63,224 nucleotides of DNA, from assembly GCA_021818105.1 (NCBI GenBank), contig JAKAFB010000013.1, positions 1-63,224 of the forward strand, given 5' to 3'. This DNA is from Acidobacteriota bacterium (GTDB lineage: Bacteria > Acidobacteriota > Terriglobia > Terriglobales > Acidobacteriaceae). The notes beneath the pieces were generated by a model, which worked only from the letters and a program-made list of their open reading frames with translations, was not told the DNA's origin and did not search any database. A program made the translations under genes and the position numbers. The stretch's first letter is position 1. Each line of letters opens with the position of its first letter. This document shows positions 44,912-53,470 of the stretch, piece by piece.

Positions 44912-45851
44912 GCGAAGTGCCTTTGGCGGACACAACGTCCACAAAAATGTCTTCAATCGCTGGTTCGACGACATCGATCCAATCAAAGGACACATTCGCA
45001 CCTTTAAGCTTTGTCCTAAACTCTGGAATGCGCAAAGCGGCATCGTCTACAACGATGCGCACGCCATCTCCGTGCAAGACAAGACTTGAAATCCCGGAAA
45101 ATCCTTCGAGTGTGCTCCGCAGGTGGCGAGGATCTGCAGATCTGATGACAATGACGGACTTTGTCATATTGGCTTTCAGGCGTGCTGGCTCGTCGCAGAA
45201 CAATAGTTTGCCATGGTGAAGGAGCGCCACGCGATGACAGCGCTCCGCTTCATCAAGATAGGCGGTGGAGGTGAGTATTGCCACACCCTCTGCAAGCAGT
45301 TCATAGAGAATGCGCCAGAAGTCGCGGCGTGAGACAGGATCTACACCAGTGGTGGGCTCATCAAGAAGGACAACTTTGGGTCGATGAATGAGCGCACATA
45401 CAAGCCCGAGCTTCTGCTTCATGCCACCGGATAGTTGACCTGCAAAACGGGAGCGATATTCCGATAGCCCTGCAGCCCGGAGCAGTTGCATGGCCCGTTG
45501 GTTACGCTCATCGGGTGGAACACCGAAGAGGTCCGCGTAGAAGCGAATGTTCTCGTCAACGGAGAGCTCTTCATAAAGGCCGAAGCGCTGGGGCATGTAG
45601 CTGAGCATGTGCTTCGCCCGCTCGGGCTCGCGCACCACATCAACTCCGGCGATGATTGCTGTGCCAGAGTCAGGAGGAAGAATTCCGGCAAGCATCCGGA
45701 GTGTTGTCGTCTTGCCAGCGCCGTCGGGGCCGACAAGCCCAAAAATCTCACCAGCCCCAACGTCAAAGCTGAGCGCATCGACAGCGCGCACACGAGGGAA
45801 GCTCCTAGTGAGACCTTGTGCAACAATCGCGGGCTGGGAATCCTGGTTCAA
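44904..45851 (-). CDS. ABC transporter ATPase (first of pair)
   Basis: A 315-residue nucleotide-binding subunit. Walker A is GPDGAGKTTTLRML, the signature is QLSGGMKQKLGLV, Walker B is VVLLDEPTTGVDPVSRR, and the H-loop position reads TSTAYLDEAERC. The usual histidine after the switch is therefore not obvious: TTHYMEE in its partner is TSTAYLDE here, so the H-loop His is replaced by Ala. The start TTG at 45851 overlaps the HlyD stop (TTGA) and has AAGGAGGAGGT just before it. Together with the next ATPase it could form a heterodimer in which one site is degenerate. Confidence 0.91.
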   Translation of the reverse strand: MNQDSQPAIVAQGLTRSFPRVRAVDALSFDVGAGEIFGLVGPDGAGKTTTLRMLAGILPPDSGTAIIAGVDVVREPERAKHMLSYMPQRFGLYEELSVDENIRFYADLFGVPPDERNQRAMQLLRAAGLSEYRSRFAGQLSGGMKQKLGLVCALIHRPKVVLLDEPTTGVDPVSRRDFWRILYELLAEGVAILTSTAYLDEAERCHRVALLHHGKLLFCDEPARLKANMTKSVIVIRSADPRHLRSTLEGFSGISSLVLHGDGVRIVVDDAALRIPEFRTKLKGANVSFDWIDVVEPAIEDIFVDVVSAKGTSHG

Positions 45852-46855
45852 CCTCCTCCTTGAGTGGCTGCCAGAGTAATATGTGCATCGGCTGGCATGC
45901 CCGGCTTGAGTTCGTGATTTGGGTTATCTACATCAATTTTGATTCGATAGACAAGAGTCACACGCTCCTTATACGTCTGCACGCTCTTGGGTGTGAACTC
46001 GGCAGAGGAAGAAATAAAGGAAATGTGGCCGCGATATTCCTTGCCCGGATACGTGTCGGTTTTAACAGTTGCACCCTGCCCCCAGCGAATTCGACCCAAG
46101 TCCGTTTCCGCGATGTAAGCGCGCAACCACACGTGATCGAGGTCGGCGATTGTTACTACCGGAGTCCCAGGAAGGACGACCTCCCCAAGCTCCGCCTGAC
46201 GTACGGTGATAATGCCCGCTGAAGGTGCCCGAAGTGTTGTGTATTCGAGCTGGACGCGTGATAGTCCTAGATTTGCATTGGCCGCCTTCAGGTTCGCGCG
46301 AGCGATTGCTATGCTCTCCTTACGTGTACCCTCAATAGCCTCATCGTAGCGCTCTCGTGCCGCCTGATACGTTGCCTGAGCACGCTTGAGCGCGGTCTCT
46401 GCATGGTCACGATCCTGTGCCGAGATTTCATCCTTGGCAAAGAGATTCTGGGCGCGCTCGTTGTCGATTTCTTTCTGCGTCATGTCAGCCTGCGCATCAA
46501 ACATGATCTGCTGAAGAGCTTTGGTTTCCTGCTCGCGCGTGCCAGCGAGTTGCAGTGCGAGATCGGATTGGCGCACGTTCACATTTGTCTCGTCGATGCG
46601 CACCTTCTGCCGGTAATCCGCATCATCCAGGCGCGCAAGCAATGCGCCTGGTGTAACTTGTTGCCCTTCTTCCACGGGAAGATCCACGATTCGGCCCTGC
46701 ACCTTGAAGCCCACAAGGCTTTCATGGGCTTCGATGTTGCCAGACAACGTCAGCTCATTCTCGATGCCCGGTTTTGCCTTGAAAAATGGGTAAACAAAGA
46801 ACCGGACTACAATCACGAGCAATAGCAGAATCAAGATTGGTATCATTCGCTTCAT
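45848..46855 (-). CDS. HlyD-family membrane fusion (periplasmic adaptor) protein
   Basis: A 335-residue adaptor linking the inner-membrane ABC exporter to the TolC channel. It has a membrane anchor (MIPILILLLLVIVVRFFVYPFF) and a lipoyl/barrel-sandwich half (SGNIEAHESLVGFKVQGRIVDLPVEEGQQV). A long coiled-coil hairpin of about 110 residues follows, then the second lipoyl half (LRAPSAGIITVRQAELGEVVLPGTPV) and a beta-barrel. GAGGA lies before ATG 46855, and the stop overlaps the start of the first ATPase gene. It is similar in layout to YhiI/YbhG. Confidence 0.92.
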   Translation of the reverse strand: MKRMIPILILLLLVIVVRFFVYPFFKAKPGIENELTLSGNIEAHESLVGFKVQGRIVDLPVEEGQQVTPGALLARLDDADYRQKVRIDETNVNVRQSDLALQLAGTREQETKALQQIMFDAQADMTQKEIDNERAQNLFAKDEISAQDRDHAETALKRAQATYQAARERYDEAIEGTRKESIAIARANLKAANANLGLSRVQLEYTTLRAPSAGIITVRQAELGEVVLPGTPVVTIADLDHVWLRAYIAETDLGRIRWGQGATVKTDTYPGKEYRGHISFISSSAEFTPKSVQTYKERVTLVYRIKIDVDNPNHELKPGMPADAHITLAATQGGG

Positions 46856-46885
46856 TGTTTACATCCTCGCGACCTCACGCGCAGG

Positions 46886-48247
46886 TCAATGCTGAATTGC
46901 AGAGTGATCTTCCGCAAACAGCCGCACATTGCTCTCCGTATCGCCCAGTGCGCGTGCAAGTGCATATGTAGCATCCATGTGGCTAGTCAATGCGGAGATA
47001 TAGTTCTCCTGCGCGCGGGCCAAGGCGTCCTGAGCGGTGACGACCTCAACATTGTTGGCTGTACCCTGCTGGAAACGATCCTGCGCCATCTCCAGCTCGC
47101 GCTCAGCGAGTTTCTTCCCCTGATGCGCAACGTCTACCTGTTCAGCTGCGGATTGGAGGTCCAGTAAGGCTTCACGGACATCCTGCTCGATGCCGCGCCG
47201 CATGTCTGCAATGCGATCATCCATGCTCTTGAGCCTGCCTGCTAACTCTTGTGCTTCTCCCTCGCGATCCTTATCAAATAGTGTGAAATCCACCTGTCCC
47301 TGAAGCAGGCCCGTAGCCTGTATACTGCCTACACTCCGACCAAGACCGCCGAAATTGCCATTGACGCTGAGCTTGGGGTAGGAGCGCGCGCGGTTAGCCT
47401 TCTGTTGCTCAAGAAGAGATGCACGCTGGGCCGCAAGTGATCGATAATCTGCCCGCTTCGCCAAGGCCAAAGACATGAGCTGATCCAGTTGCTGGTCGGG
47501 CAACGAATGGAACTGCAATGTTTCAGCGAGTTCAACAGGCACACCCGGAGTCATACCGATCATTCTTTCGAGTTCGAGCAAGGTCTGCTTGTAGTTATTT
47601 TGGGCGATGAGCAAGGCCTGGCGGTCATTGGCAAGTTGCACTTGAGCTCGCAGCACATCCACACCTGTCGCAGTTCCTGCGTCATGCTTGTCACGTGCAA
47701 GCTGCAACAGCACATTGGAAGTAGAGACGCGTGACTGGGCGGCGTCGGAACGGGCCGATGCTGACTCTGCACTTAGATAGATCGCAGCAACTGCCCGCAC
47801 CACGAGATCGCGCACATCGCGCAGGTCCAATTTCCCGGCGTCAACATTTCTATCGCTGGCTCGCAGGGCATGAATGCTTTGGCGATCGACAATGTTCTGC
47901 TGAGCATACAGCCGAATATCGTAGTTTGAGAACGGCCCCACAACATCAGGCATGCCTGGCAACGAGAAACCGAAGGCGCGCAGGTTGCGGTTCTGCAGAT
48001 TGGCATAGGTCTGTGCTCCGACTCGGGGCAACAACGCCGCAGAGAGGCGGCGCAGGCGCGTTCCCTGCGCTTCGTCAACATTTGAGGCCGACAGGAGCAC
48101 GTTGAGATTCGCTTGTAGGCCCTTATCGATCGCTTCCTGAAGTGTGAGCCGATGCGCCTGTACGGCCGCCTCCTGCAGCGCATGAATCGAGGTCGCAGAG
48201 CCGATGGCCACAGCGAGGAAAAGAAATGTGATGTGCCGAACGCTCAT
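46886..48247 (-). CDS. TolC-family outer membrane channel of the efflux operon
   Basis: A 453-residue outer membrane efflux protein. The signal peptide (ITFLFLAVAIGSATSIHA) appears when the start is ATG 48247, which overlaps the TetR stop codon (ATGA). Two OEP repeats follow: LTLQEAIDKGLQANLNVLLS begins the first, and FQQGTANNVEVVTAQDALARAQENY is the conserved end of the second. It should form the trimeric exit duct for the adjacent HlyD and ABC pump. The size is normal for TolC, unlike the 708-residue relative at 12-14 kb. Confidence 0.92.
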   Translation of the reverse strand: MSVRHITFLFLAVAIGSATSIHALQEAAVQAHRLTLQEAIDKGLQANLNVLLSASNVDEAQGTRLRRLSAALLPRVGAQTYANLQNRNLRAFGFSLPGMPDVVGPFSNYDIRLYAQQNIVDRQSIHALRASDRNVDAGKLDLRDVRDLVVRAVAAIYLSAESASARSDAAQSRVSTSNVLLQLARDKHDAGTATGVDVLRAQVQLANDRQALLIAQNNYKQTLLELERMIGMTPGVPVELAETLQFHSLPDQQLDQLMSLALAKRADYRSLAAQRASLLEQQKANRARSYPKLSVNGNFGGLGRSVGSIQATGLLQGQVDFTLFDKDREGEAQELAGRLKSMDDRIADMRRGIEQDVREALLDLQSAAEQVDVAHQGKKLAERELEMAQDRFQQGTANNVEVVTAQDALARAQENYISALTSHMDATYALARALGDTESNVRLFAEDHSAIQH

Positions 48248-48930
48248 GATGCGTGCGCTCCAGGATTGGCCGCGATTGCTCGCCAAAAATGCCGAAAACT
48301 GTTTTCGATCCATACAGTCAGCTTGGACTCCCCGTGCAGTGACCAGACAAGGACGGTGCCGAGTATTGCCTGCTGCAGCTGAAGTGCCACGCTGTCACGT
48401 TTGAGACGCACATCAATTTCCCCGCGTTTCTGTCCCTGGGCGATGACCTCCGCGACGAGCGCGCGCGCCTCGGACATGCGCTCCTCAATCAAGGCGCGGA
48501 CCACATCACTGGCAAGAAATGAAGCAATTACTGCACGGGCAAGATACGGGCTTTTGCCGGGTTCCTGAGCCAGACGCAGGAAGAGATGATGTAGCGTTGC
48601 ATAGACACTGTGTTTGCCAGATGTGGCCCAGTCTACTGCTTCTCGAATGCGCACGATCTGCAACTCTGCCAGCACGCCAAGTACGTGGTCTTTGGTATCG
48701 AAGTAATTGAAGAAAGTTCCCTTGCCCACATCTGCAGCCTCGGTAATGTCTTCGACTGTGACGTTGGGGAGGCCGCGATCGGCAAAGAGTTGAAGCGCGG
48801 CGCGAAATAGACGGAGACGAGTCTCTGCGGCGCGGCGCTGTCGGCGGCCCATGCCCTGCAGTGCGGGCGGAGTACCCGCAGCCAGGGTTTCGATGAGTTC
48901 ATCCGTGCGCTTTTTACGACTCTTCACCAT
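48244..48930 (-). CDS. TetR-family transcriptional regulator, first gene of the efflux operon
   Basis: A 228-residue regulator. The N-terminal helix-turn-helix is ADRGLPNVTVEDITEAADVGKGTFFNYFDTKDHVL (about residues 49-83), preceded by a basic arm (MGRRQRRAAETRLRLFRAA). The C-terminal ligand-binding domain is helical (IASFLASDVVRALIEERM). As first gene it most likely represses its own operon until an exported compound binds. ATG 48930 lacks a good Shine-Dalgarno. Palindromes with TGAC/GTCA arms lie at 48951-48963 and 49034-49054 upstream. Confidence 0.92.
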   Translation of the reverse strand: MVKSRKKRTDELIETLAAGTPPALQGMGRRQRRAAETRLRLFRAALQLFADRGLPNVTVEDITEAADVGKGTFFNYFDTKDHVLGVLAELQIVRIREAVDWATSGKHSVYATLHHLFLRLAQEPGKSPYLARAVIASFLASDVVRALIEERMSEARALVAEVIAQGQKRGEIDVRLKRDSVALQLQQAILGTVLVWSLHGESKLTVWIENSFRHFWRAIAANPGAHAS

Positions 48931-48950
48931 TATCGCCCATTACTCATTAT

Positions 48951-48963
48951 TGACTGTAGGTCA
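48951..48963. promoter_or_regulatory. Candidate TetR operator 1 (TGAC-N5-GTCA)
   Basis: TGACTGTAGGTCA lies 21 bases upstream of the tetR start codon, where it would block transcription. Its arms match those of the element at 49034-49054. Confidence 0.4.
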
Positions 48964-48969
48964 TATATT

Positions 48970-48977
48970 TAGCGCTA
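48970..48977. promoter_or_regulatory. 8-bp palindrome TAGCGCTA upstream of tetR
   Basis: A perfect 8-base palindrome in an AT-rich promoter-like region immediately next to the TGAC/GTCA element. It may be part of a regulator site, or chance. Confidence 0.25.
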
Positions 48978-49320
48978 TTTTCGGATAATGTCAAGCAAGT
49001 GCAGATGAGGATCGAGAACCAGCACTGGCATCGGAATGACAGTCTTAGTCATTCATTTTGTTCTTGGAACAGATGTTGAGAGGAGATTCCGTGAGGCGTA
49101 ACACCCGGAACTTGCGGTAAGGGCAGACATTGCCATGGACGGGCAGTGAACGTTAAACTAACAGGAGCGTTAGGCCATAACTGGCAACAATTGCCGCTGA
49201 TTCATTGCTAATGGAGCGAAAGCGGTGAGACCAGTATGATGGTAAGGCGCGCATGTTTTTTGCATTCGGTTGCGGACTGCCGGGTTAGGCATCGCGTGCA
49301 AGGCATGGCCTATTTATCGC
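48978..49320. other. Intergenic region between the efflux operon and tRNA-Ser
   Basis: Apart from the inverted repeat at 49034-49054, no protein gene, RNA gene or repeat was recognised. It should contain the tRNA-Ser promoter, but no clear -35/-10 pair was picked out. Confidence 0.35.
49034..49054. promoter_or_regulatory. Inverted repeat GAATGAC-N7-GTCATTC, candidate operator 2
   Basis: Perfect 7-bp arms separated by AGTCTTA lie about 105 bases upstream of tetR. It shares TGAC/GTCA arms with the proximal element but has a longer spacer. Confidence 0.35.
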
Positions 49321-49412
49321 GGAGAGGTGGCAGAGCCCGGTTGAATGCACCTGACTCGAAATCAGGCATAGTCGCAAGGCTATCGGGGGTTCGAATCCCT
49401 CCCTCTCCGCCA
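49321..49412 (+). tRNA. tRNA-Ser (anticodon CGA)
   Basis: Acceptor arm GGAGAGG (49321-49327) pairs with CCTCTCC (49402-49408), followed by discriminator G and an encoded CCA. The anticodon arm is CCTGA-CTCGAAA-TCAGG with anticodon CGA (reads UCG). A long variable arm (CATAGTCGCAAGGCTATCG region) is as expected for a class II serine tRNA. The T arm has GGTTCGAATCC. Confidence 0.96.
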
Positions 49413-49826
49413 TCACCATTCCCTTTTATCTTTTTCCTTTCAGCTTATTGATGAGCTGCGAGAAACGCGTTCAACGTCGGAAGGGTAAGTAGAAACTTAA
49501 AACTTTTCTCAGGAATTGGCCATCTGAGCCAAGGGCCTCTACTGCAATACAAAGGCAAATAGCATCTTCAACAAAAAAATATTTTGTCAGAAACCTTGTA
49601 CGCTTTGTACAAGTGTTTGGACGCCTTTGCCTTGGCTCCTGCCGAGGATCTCAGATCCATCATTATCCACTCCAATAACTTATCTCGTTTCGGGGTGCTG
49701 GCACTCTGAATGCAAGAGACAAGTGGCGTGTGTGAGTTCCACAAGAAGCTCATAGAGGCAGGTGTTCAGAGTTCACGCGCGTGCATGTGTCATTCGCCAC
49801 AGATGGGATACACCCGGGAGTTGGGT
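49413..49826. other. AT-rich intergenic region upstream of the TIG-repeat lipoprotein
   Basis: No gene was recognised. A T-rich stretch follows the tRNA and may terminate it. Further on lie two inverted repeats: ACAAAA-N5-TTTTGT near 49571-49587 and a perfect CTTGTAC-GCTTT-GTACAAG at 49595-49613. Base composition is clearly more AT-rich than the region left of 41 kb. It probably holds the promoter of the lipoprotein at 49827. Confidence 0.4.
49595..49613. promoter_or_regulatory. Inverted repeat CTTGTAC-N5-GTACAAG, candidate operator
   Basis: A perfect 7-bp dyad about 215 bases upstream of the TIG-repeat lipoprotein start, in AT-rich DNA. No T-run follows, so a protein-binding site is more likely than a terminator. 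Confidence 0.3.
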
Positions 49827-52800
49827 ATGCGCAATCATTTCAAGCTTTTAACCCTTGCCGCGAGCGCAATCTACACCCTGATGATGGGGTGCGGTGGCAG
49901 TTCACATCCTTATACGCTGAGCAGCCTGACTCCTTCCGAGATCGTGGCGGGTTCAAGCGACTTCACCTTAACGCTTAGCGGGACCAACTTCACGAACGAC
50001 ACAAGGGTCGTATTCGCGGGCGCGACGCTGACTCCCAATTCTTTCGCACCAACGCAGCTCCGTGTGACCGTCCCTGCCAGTGCTGTGAGCAAAGCCGGGC
50101 TGGTTGATGTTGCTGTAACGGGATCAAGCACGTCACGCACACTGACCTTCACCATCAAGAATCCTCTGCCGGTTGTTTCAGCGCTATCTCAGGAAGGTGT
50201 CCTGCTCAACAGTGGTTCCTTCTCGCTGGACATCACGGGCAGCAACTTTGTCACAACCAGCACAGTTCAACTGGGTGATAAGTCGCTTGTTCCTACAGGC
50301 GCCACGGCGACAAAACTGACGGTGGTCGTTCCTGACACGTTGCTCACTGCAGCACAGACGCTCCCTGTCACCGTGGTAAATCCAGGCCCGGGTGGCGGCA
50401 CTTCGGGCTTTTTGAACTTCACGGTGATGAATCCAGTACCGGTGATTATGGCCCTTTCGGTGGATAACGCATTAGTGGATAGTGCCGATTTCACGCTGGA
50501 ACTGACCGGAACCGGCTTTGTGCCAGGCATGAGTGTGAGTTTTGGTTCTACGCCACTGGTTCCCAAGGTCATCAGTTCGACGCAGGCCTCCGTGGTAGTG
50601 CCAAAAACCGCTCTAAGCACGGGAGCAGTGCTTGATGTAGTGGCGTCGAATCAGGGTCCGGGGGGCGGGACATCCAACGCACTGAGGTTCACTGTTAACA
50701 ATCCCCTTCCAGTCATTTCATCGCTCTCTGTGACAAAGGCGCTTCTCAACAGCGAAGAGCTTCTATTGGACATCGTTGGCAGCGGCTTTGTGAGCGGCGT
50801 GACGGTTAATTTCGGCACAGTTTCGCTGACACCGACCGCGGCCAACCCGACTCAGGTCTCGGTTCGCGTTCCCAAAGAATTGTTAGCCAAGAGCGGAATT
50901 GTTTCCGTGAGTGCGGCGAACGTGACTCCCGGTGGCGGCGTCTCAAACTCGCTTGCTTTCACGGTGGAGAACCCGGTACCGACGCTCACTTCGATCTCCC
51001 TTGACAACATCGTCGCGGGCACCGGTGATTTTGCGCTGACACTTACGGGCACGAACTTCGTCGAATCCTCCACGGTGGGCTTCGGTAACGCGGGGCTTGT
51101 ACCCAGTGCGTCTTCGCCAACGGAAATGACAGTCACTGTGCCGGCTTCCGCTGTGCAGGACGGTGGCGTCTACCCGGTGCTCGTAAGCAACCAGGGACCT
51201 GGCGGTGGCGCGTCGAATGCACTTTCCTTCACGGTCAACAACCCTGCGCCCACGTTGACTGCCCTGTCTCAACAGACAGTGCTGCTCAACAGCCAGGCGT
51301 TCACGCTGCAAGTGACCGGCACTGGTTTCGTTCATCAGAGCGCGGTGATGTTTGGAAGTACGGCGCTGGTACCGTCATCCTTCACACCAACGCTGTTGAG
51401 CGTACTGGTACCGGAAACGGCCATGACGAAAGCGGGGCGACTCGACGTGAGTGTAGTGAACCCGGCGCCGGGAGGTGGAACCTCAGCTTCCATGCGCTTT
51501 ACCATCGAAAACCCGGTTCCTGAGGTTACAACAGCATCACCCACGAGCATTACAACCAGTACGACAGATACCTCCGTCACCTTGGTTGGAACGGGCTTTG
51601 CCGGGGATGCAACGGTCACGCTCAGTGGCCAGCCCGTAACGGTGCTTTCGACAACATCAACTGGCATCACAGTCTCGATTCCTTCTGCCCTACTGACAAG
51701 TCCAGGGACCCTGACGTTCGCAGTGACGAATCCGGAGCCTGGCGGCGGCGAGTCAAATACTGTCACGCTCACGGTGCATGGCAAGGCACAGACAAACTGG
51801 CGGACAGTCGTCAACAACAAGATGTACGCCCCGAATACGACCCAACTCTTCAACAGCTACAACCAGCCCTCGGTGAACAAACGTGGCCTGGTGGTGTTTA
51901 AAGGCCAGACAAAGGCCGATTCAGGGCCTACGGTTGGGGTCTACATTCGCGATATGTCTGGAGGGGAAGGAAAGCCCCTTACGATGGTAGCCAAGAAAGG
52001 GATGGAAGTGCCTCAGCCCAACAACACTTCCTACAACGGGGCACTTTCAACGTTCATTCAGTTCCCATCGTTCCCACGAATCGACATGGACTCAGACACG
52101 ATTGCTGTCCGCGGGCAATCGCAGCCTGTCTGGACGTACACACTTGCGGATGGAACGGAGAGTCGACTTGGCAGCGCCGGCGTGTATACCAACCCGGCTG
52201 GAACACTGGTGACAGGCGCAGCTCTGCTGGGGGTAGTGCCAGAGTTTAGCTACTTCCAGGTGCCCGGTGCGCCCGCTGGAACGCGTTTTGATCAGTTCCC
52301 CGGTTCACCTGCTGTGACCGGAGGCTCGCTTGTCGTTTTCAAAGGCAACTACACCGTGGGTGATGCTGGCAGGACGGGAGTCTATTTTCGCGACACCGTG
52401 GGCGAGGAAGGCAAATCGCCCATGCAGCTGATCGCAGATAACAATACTGTGATTCCGGGCCAGCCGGAGGGCGGTACTACCTTCGGATCCACGGCACCAC
52501 CAACCGCCGCGAATGGAACAGTCGTGTTTGTTGGCTTGGACAACGAGGAAGCGCCCACTATGGGCGGCATCTATTCAGCACCCGTAGCACCCTCACCTGC
52601 CCTTGACACCATCGTCGCAATTGGCGGCCAAGTGCCAGGAGAGGCCGACGGGGTCACCTTCAATCGCCTTGGAGAGGGCCTGTCGTTCGACGGCCGATAC
52701 GTCGGTTTCTGGGCTGCGTGGGGCACCGAGACGCGCCCTCGTCTGCTCATCTGCGGTGTGGACGGCAATAAGGAGATGCTCGCCAGTTGCAAGGAAATGT

Positions 52801-53363
52801 ATCCAGACGGCTATGAGGCTCAAATCCCGGTTCATCAGGGCATCTTCATTTACGACACGGTAATGAAAACGCTCATCCCGATTGCAAAGACTGATAGCGG
52901 CGAGTTCAGCGACTTTGTGTATTGGGTATTCTCTGGCCGCCCGCCAAATACAGGCGGCGGAGCGGGGGGGACCGGCGAATCGGACGGCGGAGCGGGCGAA
53001 GACGATGTGCCGGAACCTCCGCGCTGGCGTTCATCCGCCTTCGTTGCGGTTACAGGCCGTGAGACTGACGCATTTGAAGTTGCCTTCAAAGCCATGACCG
53101 GAACTGTGGATGGAGTTTACTTAGCCGACGGCGGATACGATTCTGGCATACCGCAAGTCAAACCCATCCAAACAGTGATTGACACCACTTTCCCCGGATC
53201 GAGCATTGATCCAGAGGCTCCGACCGGGTCCACCATCGCAACGGTAGGCATGGAACGCGACGGCCTACGCAGTGATCTGCTCGTATTGACATCGAGCATG
53301 CTCGACGCCATCACCGGCGAAAGCGGAGCCGGCATTTACATCACCCAGGTGATGCCGCAATGA
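49827..53363 (+). CDS. Lipoprotein with seven IPT/TIG repeats and a large C-terminal domain
   Basis: A 1178-residue surface or periplasmic lipoprotein. The start at ATG 49827 has GGGAG 6 bases upstream and gives a signal peptide ending in a lipobox-like IYTLMMGCGGSS. Seven repeats of about 90 residues follow, each with the immunoglobulin-like IPT/TIG pattern: NPVP.., FTLELTGTGFVPGMSVSFG, then PGGGTSNALRFTVNNP. The last ~520 residues contain repeated NKRGLVVFKGQ-like and TGVYFRDTVGEEGK-like units. These resemble the NxxGxxVF strands of beta-propeller-type exported proteins. A Gly/Glu-rich linker (TGGGAGGTGESDGGAGEDD) interrupts this part. It is probably an adhesive or carbohydrate-contacting protein. 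The frame upstream to 49710 is unlikely to be translated. Confidence 0.85.
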   Translation: MRNHFKLLTLAASAIYTLMMGCGGSSHPYTLSSLTPSEIVAGSSDFTLTLSGTNFTNDTRVVFAGATLTPNSFAPTQLRVTVPASAVSKAGLVDVAVTGSSTSRTLTFTIKNPLPVVSALSQEGVLLNSGSFSLDITGSNFVTTSTVQLGDKSLVPTGATATKLTVVVPDTLLTAAQTLPVTVVNPGPGGGTSGFLNFTVMNPVPVIMALSVDNALVDSADFTLELTGTGFVPGMSVSFGSTPLVPKVISSTQASVVVPKTALSTGAVLDVVASNQGPGGGTSNALRFTVNNPLPVISSLSVTKALLNSEELLLDIVGSGFVSGVTVNFGTVSLTPTAANPTQVSVRVPKELLAKSGIVSVSAANVTPGGGVSNSLAFTVENPVPTLTSISLDNIVAGTGDFALTLTGTNFVESSTVGFGNAGLVPSASSPTEMTVTVPASAVQDGGVYPVLVSNQGPGGGASNALSFTVNNPAPTLTALSQQTVLLNSQAFTLQVTGTGFVHQSAVMFGSTALVPSSFTPTLLSVLVPETAMTKAGRLDVSVVNPAPGGGTSASMRFTIENPVPEVTTASPTSITTSTTDTSVTLVGTGFAGDATVTLSGQPVTVLSTTSTGITVSIPSALLTSPGTLTFAVTNPEPGGGESNTVTLTVHGKAQTNWRTVVNNKMYAPNTTQLFNSYNQPSVNKRGLVVFKGQTKADSGPTVGVYIRDMSGGEGKPLTMVAKKGMEVPQPNNTSYNGALSTFIQFPSFPRIDMDSDTIAVRGQSQPVWTYTLADGTESRLGSAGVYTNPAGTLVTGAALLGVVPEFSYFQVPGAPAGTRFDQFPGSPAVTGGSLVVFKGNYTVGDAGRTGVYFRDTVGEEGKSPMQLIADNNTVIPGQPEGGTTFGSTAPPTAANGTVVFVGLDNEEAPTMGGIYSAPVAPSPALDTIVAIGGQVPGEADGVTFNRLGEGLSFDGRYVGFWAAWGTETRPRLLICGVDGNKEMLASCKEMYPDGYEAQIPVHQGIFIYDTVMKTLIPIAKTDSGEFSDFVYWVFSGRPPNTGGGAGGTGESDGGAGEDDVPEPPRWRSSAFVAVTGRETDAFEVAFKAMTGTVDGVYLADGGYDSGIPQVKPIQTVIDTTFPGSSIDPEAPTGSTIATVGMERDGLRSDLLVLTSSMLDAITGESGAGIYITQVMPQ
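49911..51783 (+). repeat. Seven tandem ~90-codon IPT/TIG repeats
   Basis: Seven in-frame units of about 270 bases each. Repeats 2 to 7 share LLNS or related openings, TGTGFV cores and PGGG..S..F(T)V ends. The protein pattern is well kept while the DNA has diverged, so the duplications look old and under selection. Confidence 0.85.
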
Positions 53364-53470
53364 CGGGTGGGGGGAGCAATCCCCCCATGCGCCCCATCGC
53401 CAATGTCCGCGCTCGCGTTCATTCCGCAAGCAAAATTGGCAGGAATCCCGCAAGCGGAAAGGAGCAACAA

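Noticed and set aside
49236..49451. 71-codon plus-strand frame
   Set aside because: It runs straight through the tRNA-Ser gene; the RNA gene explains the sequence.
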